Positions 52,355 to 61,510 are shown, counted from the first letter of the stretch. The stretch: 64,000 nt of DNA from Actimicrobium sp047621345 (GCA_047621345.1 JBLHLW010000016.1:7693-71692), one strand, 5' to 3'. Numbers and translations: made by a program. Notes: generated by a model not told the origin, from the letters alone.

Positions 52355-52635
52355 AATGAAATCCCTTTTCGCGCAATCCCATAAATGGTTTTTTCTTCGT
52401 CTTCCGGTGTCTTGACCAAGAGGTCAACGTGCGTATCGCATTGCGATGCCAGCCGGTATTGCATGGCCAACTGACTTTTGAGAGGAATTGCCAGGGAGGC
52501 GTCGAGGAACAGATCGATATCGCCGCCGCGTCGCAAGTCATCACTGCGAGAGCCGAACAAATAGATTTTTCCGTCCGGATCGATGGCATGGATGACCGAT
52601 CGGATGATGTTGACTTCTTTTTCCAGTAGTCTCAT
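52351..52635 (-). CDS. MNT-type minimal nucleotidyltransferase (antitoxin-like)
   Basis: A 94-residue protein with the nucleotidyltransferase motif LFGSRSDDLRRGGDIDLFLD (Gly28-Ser29, Asp39 and Asp41), a complete GSx10DxD signature. Such MNT proteins neutralise HEPN ribonuclease partners by adding AMP to them. The start at 52635 (MRLLEKEVNIIRSVI) fits the family; an upstream frame adds 17 residues without match. It overlaps a shortened partner frame, so the module may be decayed and this gene orphaned. Confidence 0.85.
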   Translation of the reverse strand: MRLLEKEVNIIRSVIHAIDPDGKIYLFGSRSDDLRRGGDIDLFLDASLAIPLKSQLAMQYRLASQCDTHVDLLVKTPEDEEKTIYGIARKGISL

Positions 52636-52756
52636 GAAATACCTTGATGACGGGTAAGGCGATGCGGTGACACATCGCTTCCTCAATCATACTGGTTGAT
52701 CAGCCGTCGTCAATGTGTCAAGTCGTGGTGTGGGTGAAGCTTTTGGTGGAAATCTA

Positions 52757-54457
52757 TTAGCGCAGCACCAGCAAATACAGCAACAACAGATTGAGCACCA
52801 CCGAAACCACCGCCACGCTGCGCCAGATCGACAACGGATCGCGTTGCAGCAGCGGCAGCGCGGGCGCCCTGTCGAGCGCGCGGGTGGCGCCGCGTTCGAG
52901 CGCCAGCAGGAATTCCTCGGCGGTTTCAAAGCGGTTGACAGTATCGCGTGCGACCGCTTTCAGGACCACGTTTTCCAGCCAGTGCGGAATCTCGGGACGG
53001 GTGCGCGTTGGCGGAACCGGTTCATTGAAACGCGGTCGCTGGAAGGCTTCGATCTCACCGTACGGATAACGTCGGGTCAGCAGTTGGTAGAGCGTGACGC
53101 CGACGGCATACAGGTCGGTCTGGCGTGAGGCGGGCGCGTTATCGAACTGTTCCGGCGCGAGGTAGGACGGTGTGCCGGCCTGCGTGCTGGCTTGTTGCGG
53201 GCCGTCCAGTCCGGATTGCGCGACGCCAAAATCGAGTAGCCGCAATTCGCCGTCGCTACCGATATGCACGTTGGCCGGTTTGATATCGCGATGCAGGATG
53301 CTGCGTCGATGCAGCGCGCCGACGGCACGGACCAGTTTCGTACCCTGCGCGATGACATCGGGAATCGTGAAATGGGTCGCCGCGTCGAGCTGTTGCTGCA
53401 GCGTGCTGCCCTCGTGCCAGGTGGTCAGAAAATACAGCGCGCTGCGTTGGTCGGGCGTGATCACCTGAGCAAAAAAACGCGCCACGGCGCGCCGTGCCAG
53501 CCATTCTTCATGGGCAAAAGCGGCCCGCTCTTGCGGGTCGCTGCCGCAGCCCGGTTGCAGGGTTTTCAACACCAGCGCACGTTGCGTGCGCAGATCGGTA
53601 ACGCGATACAGCAGCGTGCTGCGCGAGTCGTGCAGCACGCTGTCGATCCGGTAGCCATCGATGGTCTGGCCGGGTTTGAAGCGCGGTGGCACCGGCAGCG
53701 CTTGCAGGCTGGACAACGCATCGCGCAAATTCTGTTCTGGTAGCGCATCGATGCGCAGCACCATGGCGCTGGCGTTGTCGCCGCCGCCGGCGTCGAGTGC
53801 GGCTTGCACCAGTGCTGCCGCACAGGTGTCGGCGTCGCATTTTTCCTGTGCTAGTCCGGATAAATGGCTGCCAAGGTCATGGTCGCGCAAGGCACTCCAC
53901 ACGCCATCGGTGACCAATAGCAGCACATCGCGCACCAGCAGTTCGCCCATGCCATGATCGACCGCCAGCCGCGAATCGAGACCGATGGCGCGGGTCAGCA
54001 CATGCTGCATTTCTGGCTTGTCCCAGACGTGATCGGTTGTTAGTCGGGTCAGTGCGCCGGCGCGCAGCAAGTACAACCGGCTATCGCCGACATGCGCAAA
54101 ATAATAGAAGCCGCCGCGCAGCACCACGCAAGTCAGCGTGGTGGCCATGCCTGTCAGTTCGGTGCGCACCGAGCCCTGATGCTGAACCCAGCTGTTGGTC
54201 GCCGTCAGGACCCGGTCGAGCGCTTGCGATACCGGCCAGGTGTCCGGCGTCGCGTAGTAATCCGACAGCAGGCCGCGCACCGTGTACTCGGCGGCCTCGC
54301 GACCGCCCTCGTTACCCGAGACGCCATCGGCAATCGCCGCTAGCACGCCCTTGGTCAGCAAGTCCGATTCGCGCGGCGTGACCACGCCGACGAAGTCTTC
54401 ATTGCGCGCGCGTGGCCCGACCTGTGTGGCGTGGCCGATCGCGAGGCTCAGTCCCAT
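52757..54457 (-). CDS. Fused PP2C phosphatase and Ser/Thr protein kinase with C-terminal membrane anchor
   Basis: A 566-residue protein. A PP2C phosphatase domain (about residues 1-245) shows RNEDF, IADGVSGNEGG, HVGDSRLYLL, VTDGVW and GGGDNASA. The kinase domain (about 262-530) has the ATP lysine ALVLK (about 298), HRDIKPANV (about 379) and LDFGVA (about 399). The Gly-rich loop is degenerate (VLHDSRSTLLY). A terminal hydrophobic helix (about 545-563) would anchor it facing the cytoplasm. It directly abuts the nitrate MFS transporter gene, an arrangement I recall from other betaproteobacterial nitrate clusters. Targets are unknown. An ATG at 54472 would add MPRSE and overlap the transporter by 14 nt. 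Confidence 0.92.
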   Translation of the reverse strand: MGLSLAIGHATQVGPRARNEDFVGVVTPRESDLLTKGVLAAIADGVSGNEGGREAAEYTVRGLLSDYYATPDTWPVSQALDRVLTATNSWVQHQGSVRTELTGMATTLTCVVLRGGFYYFAHVGDSRLYLLRAGALTRLTTDHVWDKPEMQHVLTRAIGLDSRLAVDHGMGELLVRDVLLLVTDGVWSALRDHDLGSHLSGLAQEKCDADTCAAALVQAALDAGGGDNASAMVLRIDALPEQNLRDALSSLQALPVPPRFKPGQTIDGYRIDSVLHDSRSTLLYRVTDLRTQRALVLKTLQPGCGSDPQERAAFAHEEWLARRAVARFFAQVITPDQRSALYFLTTWHEGSTLQQQLDAATHFTIPDVIAQGTKLVRAVGALHRRSILHRDIKPANVHIGSDGELRLLDFGVAQSGLDGPQQASTQAGTPSYLAPEQFDNAPASRQTDLYAVGVTLYQLLTRRYPYGEIEAFQRPRFNEPVPPTRTRPEIPHWLENVVLKAVARDTVNRFETAEEFLLALERGATRALDRAPALPLLQRDPLSIWRSVAVVSVVLNLLLLYLLVLR

Positions 54458-54458
54458 C

Positions 54459-55673
54459 TCAGATCTTGGCATTCGTCATGGCGGCGCTGCCCCATGTTGT
54501 GCGCCAGCGGCCCTTGACCGACGACAGGCCGATCAGGGCAAAGATAGCCAGTGCGGCAAAAATCGTCAGGCCGACCTGATAGCTGCCGGTCATCTGTTTC
54601 GAAAAACCGAGGCTCGATGCCAGGTAAAAGCCGCCGATGCCGCCAGCCATGCCGACCAGCCCGGTCATCACGCCGATTTCCTTGCGAAAGCGTTGTGGTA
54701 CCAACTGGAACACTGCGCCATTACCAGTGCCCAGCGCCAGCATCGCACCGACGAACACGATCACGGCCGGTACTGGCGACTCCAGCCCGAGGCTGGCGAT
54801 GAACAGGAAAATTGCCGCCAGCACGTACATGATCGACAGCGTCTTGATGCCGCCGATACGGTCGGACAAACGGCCGCCCATCGGTCGCACCAGTGAGCCG
54901 GCAAACACGCAGGCTGCGGTGAAGTAGCCGGCGGTGACCGGCGACAGACCGTACTGGCTGTTGAAATAAATCGTCAGCGACGAGGCCAGCCCAGAAAAGC
55001 CGCCAAAGGTCACGCTATAGAAGAACATGAACCACCACGCATCCTTGTCTTTCAGAACCTGCAGGTATTCGAGCATCGACTTCGGCGGCGGTGCCGATGG
55101 CGCATCCTTGGCAAACACCATGTACACCACCAGCGCGATACCGAGCGGGATCAGGCACAGGCCGAACACGTTTTGCCAGCCGAAGGCCAGTGCCAGTGTC
55201 GGTGCAAACAGCGCGGCAAAGGCGGTACCGGAATTGCCGGCACCGGCAATCCCCAGCGCGGTGCCCTGATGCTCGGGCGGATACCAGCGTGAGGCCAGCG
55301 GCAAGGCTACCGCAAAGGCCGCACCAGCGACACCGAGAATCACGCCCAGCGCCAGGATGCTGTGATAACTGTCGAGCTGACCCTGCCAGGCCCAGACCAT
55401 GCCGGCGATGACAATGACCTGGCCGATGGCACCGGCCCGTTTGGGTTTCAGATGATCGACCAGTACGCCCATGACGATGCGCAGCAGTGCGCCGGCCAGC
55501 AGCGGGGTGGCAACGATCAAGCCTTTTTGGGCTGCGGTTAAGCCGAGGTCTTTGGCAATCTGCACGCCGAGCGGACCGAGGATCACCCAGACCATGAAGC
55601 TAAGGTCGAAGTAGAAAAAGGCGGCGAGCAGGGTCGGAGTGTGTCCGGCTTTCCAGAAAGATGTTTTTTGCAT
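54459..55673 (-). CDS. MFS nitrate/nitrite transporter (NarK/NasA type)
   Basis: A 404-residue protein with twelve predicted helices. Nitrate signature regions are present: GVAGAAFAVALPLASRWYPPEHQGTALGIAGAGNSGTA and GGFSGLASSLTIYFNSQYGLSP, MTGLVGMAGGIGGFYLA. The conserved arginine in the first MFS motif region (LLAGALLRIVMG) is expected to bind nitrate. The start at 55673 (MQKTSFWKAGHTP) is chosen because the upstream frame crosses the promoter. It is driven by its own sigma-54 promoter, divergent from nirB. Confidence 0.94.
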   Translation of the reverse strand: MQKTSFWKAGHTPTLLAAFFYFDLSFMVWVILGPLGVQIAKDLGLTAAQKGLIVATPLLAGALLRIVMGVLVDHLKPKRAGAIGQVIVIAGMVWAWQGQLDSYHSILALGVILGVAGAAFAVALPLASRWYPPEHQGTALGIAGAGNSGTAFAALFAPTLALAFGWQNVFGLCLIPLGIALVVYMVFAKDAPSAPPPKSMLEYLQVLKDKDAWWFMFFYSVTFGGFSGLASSLTIYFNSQYGLSPVTAGYFTAACVFAGSLVRPMGGRLSDRIGGIKTLSIMYVLAAIFLFIASLGLESPVPAVIVFVGAMLALGTGNGAVFQLVPQRFRKEIGVMTGLVGMAGGIGGFYLASSLGFSKQMTGSYQVGLTIFAALAIFALIGLSSVKGRWRTTWGSAAMTNAKI

Positions 55674-55712
55674 GATGGCGTGATCGTGGTGAGTAAAGAT
55701 GCACGGGCCAAC

Positions 55713-55728
55713 GCAAGCCCTGTGCCAT
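55713..55728 (-). promoter_or_regulatory. Sigma-54 promoter of the nitrate MFS transporter
   Basis: On the minus strand: TGGCACAGGGCTTGC, GG and GC separated by exactly 10 nt, an almost ideal TGGCAC-N5-TTGC. It lies about 40 nt upstream of the transporter ATG, placing the predicted transcript start near 55701. Confidence 0.78.
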
Positions 55729-55753
55729 CTAAAATTTGTTGGCAACGGCATTT

Positions 55754-55848
55754 GTGCGCGCTCCATGGTGCATTAATCGCCGGCGCACCAAACAGTACGT
55801 CGGTGCGCCTGATTCGGGTGCGTTTTTGCAAGGGTGCTGGTGCGCCAT
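55754..55848. promoter_or_regulatory. Cluster of NtrC-like half-sites between two divergent sigma-54 promoters
   Basis: Several GGTGCR/YGCACC half-sites lie here: ATGGTGCAT (about 55765), GGCGCACCA (about 55782), CGGTGCGCC (55801), GGGTGCG (about 55816) and TGGTGCGCC (about 55838). No perfect 5-bp-spaced dyad is present. The cluster sits 50-120 bp upstream of both promoters and could serve both as a shared enhancer. Confidence 0.45.
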
Positions 55849-55861
55849 CGCCACTCCTCTC

Positions 55862-55877
55862 TGGCACCGCTTTTGCT
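55862..55877 (+). promoter_or_regulatory. Sigma-54 promoter of nirB-nirD-nasA
   Basis: TGGCACCGCTTTTGCT, GG and GC separated by exactly 10 nt, matching the RpoN consensus. The predicted transcript start is near 55888, about 43 nt before the nirB ATG. Confidence 0.8.
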
Positions 55878-55930
55878 TAGTCAGAAAAACGCAAGTCGCA
55901 AGGCGACAACAAGAATTCACGAGGAGTCGA

Positions 55931-58366
55931 ATGAAGAAGCTCAAGCTGGTCATGGTCGGAAACGGGATGGCAGGTGTGCGTACGCTGGAAGAGCTGCGCA
56001 AGATCGCCCCGGATATCTATGACATCACGGTGTTCGGTGCCGAGCCGTATGCCAATTACAACCGCATCCTGCTGTCGCCCGTACTGGCTGGCGAACAGAC
56101 CATCAAGGACATCATGTTGAATGATGTCGACTGGTACGAAGAGAACGACATCACGCTGCACCTCGGCAAAAAGGTCGTCACGATCGACCGTATCAAGCGC
56201 CTTGTCATCGCCGACGATGGCACCACCGCCGAATACGACCGTCTGCTGATGGCCACTGGTTCGAATCCGTTCATGTTGCCGGTGCCGGGCAAGGACCTGG
56301 CTGGCGTGATCTCGTATCGGGATATTCACGACACCAACGCGATGATCGCCGCCTCGGAAACCCATACCGATGCGATCGTTATCGGTGGCGGTTTGCTCGG
56401 TCTCGAAGCCGCTAACGGTCTGAAGCTGCGCGGCATGAACGTCACTGTCGTGCATCTGCCCGAATGGCTGATGGAGCGTCAGCTCGATCCGGTCGCCGGC
56501 AAGATGCTGCAAAAATCCCTCGAAGACCGCGGCCTGCATTTTTTGCTCGGCAAAAATACCAAAGAGCTCATTGGCGTCGATGGTCATGTCACCGGCATCC
56601 GCTTTACCGATGGCTCGGAAGTGCCGGCGCAACTGATCGTGATGGCCGTTGGAATCCGCCCGAACACGACGCTGGCCGAAGCCACCGGACTGTATTGCAA
56701 TCGCGGTATCGTTGTCAGCGACACGATGCAAACCTATGATCCGCGTGTCTATGCCGTCGGCGAATGCGTCAATCATCGCGGTACCGCTTACGGCCTGGTC
56801 GCCCCCTTGTTCGAGATGGCCAAGGTCTGTGCCAACCACCTCGGTAATTTTGGTATCGGTCGCTATCAGGGCTCGGTCACCTCCACCAAATTGAAAGTCA
56901 CTGGCATCGACCTGTTTTCGGCCGGCGAATTCATGGGCGGTGAGGGCACCGAAGAAATCATCCTGTCGGACCCGATAGGCGGCGTCTACAAGAAACTCGT
57001 GATACGTGGCGACAAGCTGATCGGTGCCTGTCTGTATGGCGACACCGCTGATGGCGGCTGGTATTTCAGTCTGGTCCGCGATGGCAAGGACATCACTGAA
57101 ATCCGTGACACGCTAATGTTCGGTGAATCCAATCCGGGGCGTCCCGGCGACGTTGGTCATGAAGGCTTTACCAAGGCCGCCGCGATGCCGGACACCGCTG
57201 AAGTCTGCGGTTGCAATGGCGTCTGCAAAGGCACCATCGTCAAGGCGATCAAAGAAAAAGGACTATTCACGCTTGACGATGTGCGCAAGCACACCAAGGC
57301 GTCAGCGTCATGCGGATCGTGCACCGGACTGGTCGAGCAAATTCTGATGTTTACTGCCGGCGGCGATTATTCGCAAGCCACCAAGAACAAGCCAATGTGT
57401 TCGTGCACCGATCACACGCATCAGGAAGCCCGCGATGCAATCCGTGCCGAAAAATTGCTCACCATTGCTGACACGATGGTGTTCATGAACTGGCGTACGC
57501 CCAACGGTTGCGCGAGCTGCCGGCCGGCGCTGAACTACTACCTGATTTCGACCTGGCCGCATGAAGCCAAGGACGATCCGCAATCGCGCTACATCAACGA
57601 GCGCGCCCACGCCAACATCCAGAAAGACGGCACGTTCTCGGTGATCCCGCGCATGTGGGGCGGTGAAACCAATGCCTCCGAATTGCGCCGCATCGCCGAC
57701 GTGGTCGACAAGTTCAAGATCCCGACCGTCAAGGTCACTGGCGGCCAGCGCATCGATTTGCTCGGAGTAAAAAAAGAAGATTTGCGCGAAGTCTGGAGCG
57801 ATCTCGGCATGCCGTCCGGCTTGGCTTATGCGAAGGGCTTGCGGACCGTGAAGACATGTGTCGGTTCCGAATGGTGTCGCTTCGGTACGCAAAATTCGAC
57901 GTTGATGGGCCAGCAGCTGGAACGTCAGCTGGCGCTGATGTATTCGCCGCACAAGGTCAAGCTGGCGGTGTCCGGTTGCCCGCGCAATTGCGCCGAATCC
58001 GGCATCAAGGACGTCGGCATCATCGGGGTCGATTCGGGTTGGGAGATTTATGTTGGCGGTAACGGCGGCATCAAAACCGAAGTTGCGCAGTTCCTGGTCA
58101 AGCTGAAAACCCATGATGACGTGCTCGAATATACCGGCGCATTTTTGCAGTTGTATCGCGAAGAAGGCTGGTACCTTGAGCGCACCGTACATTATCTGGC
58201 ACGGGTCGGCCTCGACTACGTCAAGCAGCGCATGGTCGAAGATCAGGTCAATCGCAAGGAGCTCTATGAGCGCCTGCTATTCTCCCTCGATGGTCAGCCT
58301 GATCCATGGCACGAGCCCGAAAAAGCCAACGTCGATGTGCGCCAGTTTGCGCCGCTGACCGTCTGA
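55931..58366 (+). CDS. nirB: Assimilatory nitrite reductase, large subunit
   Basis: An 811-residue NAD(P)H-dependent enzyme reducing nitrite to ammonium in the cytoplasm. Order of domains: FAD/NAD Rossmann regions (MVGNGMAGVRTLEEL; DAIVIGGGLLGLEAANGL), BFD-type [2Fe-2S] (CGCNGVC from residue 426, then CGSCTGL), ferredoxin-like half domains, and the siroheme/[4Fe-4S] domain with Cys643, Cys649, Cys683 and Cys687 (CVGSEWC and SGCPRNC). GGAG precedes the ATG at 55931; the upstream open frame crosses the promoter. First gene of nirB-nirD-nasA under a sigma-54 promoter. Confidence 0.97.
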   Translation: MKKLKLVMVGNGMAGVRTLEELRKIAPDIYDITVFGAEPYANYNRILLSPVLAGEQTIKDIMLNDVDWYEENDITLHLGKKVVTIDRIKRLVIADDGTTAEYDRLLMATGSNPFMLPVPGKDLAGVISYRDIHDTNAMIAASETHTDAIVIGGGLLGLEAANGLKLRGMNVTVVHLPEWLMERQLDPVAGKMLQKSLEDRGLHFLLGKNTKELIGVDGHVTGIRFTDGSEVPAQLIVMAVGIRPNTTLAEATGLYCNRGIVVSDTMQTYDPRVYAVGECVNHRGTAYGLVAPLFEMAKVCANHLGNFGIGRYQGSVTSTKLKVTGIDLFSAGEFMGGEGTEEIILSDPIGGVYKKLVIRGDKLIGACLYGDTADGGWYFSLVRDGKDITEIRDTLMFGESNPGRPGDVGHEGFTKAAAMPDTAEVCGCNGVCKGTIVKAIKEKGLFTLDDVRKHTKASASCGSCTGLVEQILMFTAGGDYSQATKNKPMCSCTDHTHQEARDAIRAEKLLTIADTMVFMNWRTPNGCASCRPALNYYLISTWPHEAKDDPQSRYINERAHANIQKDGTFSVIPRMWGGETNASELRRIADVVDKFKIPTVKVTGGQRIDLLGVKKEDLREVWSDLGMPSGLAYAKGLRTVKTCVGSEWCRFGTQNSTLMGQQLERQLALMYSPHKVKLAVSGCPRNCAESGIKDVGIIGVDSGWEIYVGGNGGIKTEVAQFLVKLKTHDDVLEYTGAFLQLYREEGWYLERTVHYLARVGLDYVKQRMVEDQVNRKELYERLLFSLDGQPDPWHEPEKANVDVRQFAPLTV

Positions 58367-58385
58367 ACCGAACAGGAACCATCTC

Positions 58386-58715
58386 ATGAATCAATGGAAA
58401 GTCATTTGCCGGGTCGACGATATTCCTGTCCTCGGCTCCCGCATCGTGCAGCGCGAGGGCAAGGTACCCGTCGCGATTTTTCGCAATACCGAAGACAAGA
58501 TCTTCGCGTTGCTCGACAAGTGCCCGCACAAGGGCGGACCGCTGTCGCAAGGCATCGTGTTCGGCGAGAAGGTTGCCTGTCCGCTGCATAACTGGAATAT
58601 CGAACTGGCCACCGGCTGTGCGCTGGCCCCTGACGAAGGCTGCACACAAACCTTCAGCGTGCGGATCGACAATGGCGACGTCGCGCTTGATGAGCAGGAG
58701 CTGGCCGCTGCATGA
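58386..58715 (+). CDS. nirD: Assimilatory nitrite reductase, small subunit
   Basis: A 109-residue Rieske-type protein. The [2Fe-2S] ligands are in CPHKGGPLSQG and CPLHNWNIELATG (C-x-H and C-x2-H), giving the NirD Rieske fold. It partners NirB. AGGAA lies 8 nt before the ATG; the 3' end overlaps nasA by 4 nt, so the reductases are translationally linked. Confidence 0.95.
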   Translation: MNQWKVICRVDDIPVLGSRIVQREGKVPVAIFRNTEDKIFALLDKCPHKGGPLSQGIVFGEKVACPLHNWNIELATGCALAPDEGCTQTFSVRIDNGDVALDEQELAAA

Positions 58716-61501
58716 GTGAACCCGTCATCGCCGGAGAGCGCCGTGAGACCAAGTCAACCTGCTGCTATTGCGGCGTCGGTTGCGGCGTCCTGATCGAAAC
58801 CACCGGCACGCAGATCACCGGAGTGCGCGGTGATCCCGACCATCCCGCCAACTTCGGTCGTTTGTGCACCAAGGGCAGTACGCTGGCCCTGAGTGCACAA
58901 CCGTTACTGCAGCAACAGGCGCGCGCGCTGGTGCCTGAAATGCGCAGCGATCGCAGCGTGCCGCGTGTCGCAGCCAGCTGGGATGCGACGCTCGATGCAA
59001 TGGCGCAAAAATTTGCCGACACAATCCGCATACATGGTCCCGATAGCGTTGGTTTTTACATCTCCGGTCAGTTGCTGACCGAGGATTACTACGTCTTCAA
59101 CAAGTTGGCCAAGGGATTGATCGGCACCAATAACGTCGATACCAATTCGCGCTTGTGCATGTCCAGCGCGGTGGCTGGCTACAAGCAAACACTGGGCGCC
59201 GATGCGCCGCCGGCCTGCTACGAAGATATCGAGCAGGCCGAGTTGATCTTCATCGTCGGCTCAAACATGGCGTATGCCCATCCGGTCCTGTATCGCCGCC
59301 TTGAAGAGGCGCGCAAGCACAACCCGCAGATGAAAGTCATCGTCGCCGACCCGCGTCGTACTGACACGGCACGCGATGCCGACCTGTTCCTGCAAATTTT
59401 GCCCGGCACCGATGTCGCGTTGTTCAACGGCATGCTGCACTTGTGTCTGTGGGAAGAGCTGACGGATACCGCCTTCATTGACGCGCACACCGACGGCTTT
59501 GCCGAACTCAAGCGTACGGTGCGCGATTACACACCCAAGTTCGTCGCGGATATTTGCGGCATCAGCGAAGCCGATCTGGTCACGGCGGCGCGCTGGTTTG
59601 GCGAATCCAAAGCGGCTTTGTCGCTGTACTGCCAGGGTCTCAATCAATCCGCATCGGGCACGGCGAAAAACGCGGCGCTGATCAACCTCCATCTGGCCAC
59701 ACGCCAGATCGGCAAGCCCGGCGCCGGTCCGTTTTCGTTGACCGGTCAGCCCAATGCGATGGGTGGGCGTGAAGTCGGCGGCATGGCCAATTTGCTGTCG
59801 GCGCATCGCGATCTTGGCAATCCGGTGCATCGCGCCGAAGTGGCGGCACTGTGGGGCATCGATGACGTCCCCGCTACCCCCGGCAAGACCGCCGTCGAAC
59901 TCTTCGAGGCAGTGCGCAGCGGCCAGATCAAGCTGTTGTGGATCGCGTGTACTAATCCGGCGCAATCGATGCCGGACCAGAAGCTGGTGCGTGAAGCGCT
60001 GGTTAATGCCGAACTGGTGATCCTGCAGGAAGCCTACGCCACCACTGCCACCGCACCGTATGCCGACGTCTTGTTGCCGGCGACGTCGTGGGGGGAAAAG
60101 GAAGGTACGGTGACCAATTCCGAGCGCCGGATTTCACGCCTTCATGCCGCCATTGCCGGGCCCGGCGACGCGCGCCCTGACTGGCAGATCGTGGTGGATT
60201 TTGCGCAGCGGCTGGAAAAATTGCTGGGTCGGGACAAGTCGCTATTTGCCTATGACAGCGCCGAATCGATCTGGAACGAACACCGCGAATCGACCCGTGG
60301 GCGTGACCTCGATATCACCGGATTGTCGTATGCACTCCTCGCTGAGCAGGGCCCGCAGCAGTGGCCGTATCCGGCCGGCGCGTCGACGGGCAAGCAGCGC
60401 CTGTATGAAGACGGTATTTTTCCGACGGCGACCGGCCGCGCGCATTTTGTCGACACGCCGTACAAGCCGGTGGTCGAACCGATCGATGCGCGCTTTCCAT
60501 TTCGTCTGAACACCGGGCGTCTGCGCGATCAATGGCATGGCATGAGCCGCACCGGCACCGTCGCGCAATTATTTGCGCATGTGGCCGAGCCGGCCATCGT
60601 CATGGCGCAGGCCGACATGGACCGGCGCATGATTGCTGCGGGTGACATGGTGCACGTGACCAGTCGGCGCGGTTCGCAAATTTTTCCGGTGCAAGCCGGC
60701 GACGACATGCGCGCCGGTCAGGCTTTCATTGGCATGCACTGGGGTGAGGAATATGTGTCTGGTCGCGGTCATGCCGGTGAGGGCTCGTATGGCGTCAATG
60801 CCCTGACCTCGCCCGCACTGGACCCGAGCTCGAAGCAACCCGAACTCAAGCATGCGGCGATCAAGATTTTGAAGGCTGAACTGCCGTGGCGCTTCGTTGC
60901 GTTCGGGTGGGTAGAGCCGAATCAGGTACTGCGCTTGCAGTCGGCGCTGAAACCTTATTTGCGTCAGTTTGCGTATGCCTCTTGCACGCTATTCGGTCGC
61001 GACCGGGTTGGCGTGTTTTTCCGTGCTGCCGACGACTATCCGGCCACACCCGAACTGATGGCCGACATCGAAGGACTGTTTGGCATCGCCGGCGAAACGG
61101 TCTTGCGCTACGACGACAAACGGCGCGGCAATGCCCGTCACATCCTCGTGCGCGACGGCATGCTGCAGGCGTTGTCGCTGGCCGGCGATGTTGCCGCTGA
61201 ACGCTGGTTGCGCGAGTATCTTGAGACCGAACAGCCGGTCGCCGCGCTCGGACGCTTGCTGCTGCAGCCATCGGCGGTCGCACCACAGGGATTCAAGTCG
61301 CGTGGACGCATCATCTGCAATTGCTTCAATGTTGCCGAGACCGATATCAACGACGCGCTGGGCGATCTCGACGGACCGCCCGAGGCTCGCCTGGCGGCCT
61401 TGCAGGGGCGTCTCAAGTGCGGCACTAACTGTGGCTCCTGTCTCCCGGAACTGAAAAAAATCATCGCCATCCTGCCGGTCAGCGCCATCGCTTCGGTGTA
61501 A
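58712..61501 (+). CDS. nasA: Assimilatory nitrate reductase, catalytic molybdopterin subunit
   Basis: A 929-residue cytoplasmic nitrate reductase. The N-terminal [4Fe-4S] cluster is bound by Cys17, Cys20, Cys24 (CCYCGVGC) and a Cys in GRLCTKGS. The molybdo-bis-MGD core includes NTNSRLCMSSAVAGYK and GKPGAGPFSLTGQPNAMGGREVGG, then the MGD-binding C-terminal region NTGRLRDQWHGMSRTG. A terminal BFD-like [2Fe-2S] domain (CNCFNVAETDI, then CGTNCGSCLPELKK) marks the assimilatory NasA type. It overlaps nirD and is followed by ybiB after 9 bp. Confidence 0.96.
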   Translation: MSEPVIAGERRETKSTCCYCGVGCGVLIETTGTQITGVRGDPDHPANFGRLCTKGSTLALSAQPLLQQQARALVPEMRSDRSVPRVAASWDATLDAMAQKFADTIRIHGPDSVGFYISGQLLTEDYYVFNKLAKGLIGTNNVDTNSRLCMSSAVAGYKQTLGADAPPACYEDIEQAELIFIVGSNMAYAHPVLYRRLEEARKHNPQMKVIVADPRRTDTARDADLFLQILPGTDVALFNGMLHLCLWEELTDTAFIDAHTDGFAELKRTVRDYTPKFVADICGISEADLVTAARWFGESKAALSLYCQGLNQSASGTAKNAALINLHLATRQIGKPGAGPFSLTGQPNAMGGREVGGMANLLSAHRDLGNPVHRAEVAALWGIDDVPATPGKTAVELFEAVRSGQIKLLWIACTNPAQSMPDQKLVREALVNAELVILQEAYATTATAPYADVLLPATSWGEKEGTVTNSERRISRLHAAIAGPGDARPDWQIVVDFAQRLEKLLGRDKSLFAYDSAESIWNEHRESTRGRDLDITGLSYALLAEQGPQQWPYPAGASTGKQRLYEDGIFPTATGRAHFVDTPYKPVVEPIDARFPFRLNTGRLRDQWHGMSRTGTVAQLFAHVAEPAIVMAQADMDRRMIAAGDMVHVTSRRGSQIFPVQAGDDMRAGQAFIGMHWGEEYVSGRGHAGEGSYGVNALTSPALDPSSKQPELKHAAIKILKAELPWRFVAFGWVEPNQVLRLQSALKPYLRQFAYASCTLFGRDRVGVFFRAADDYPATPELMADIEGLFGIAGETVLRYDDKRRGNARHILVRDGMLQALSLAGDVAAERWLREYLETEQPVAALGRLLLQPSAVAPQGFKSRGRIICNCFNVAETDINDALGDLDGPPEARLAALQGRLKCGTNCGSCLPELKKIIAILPVSAIASV

Positions 61502-61510
61502 TCTTCGGCG

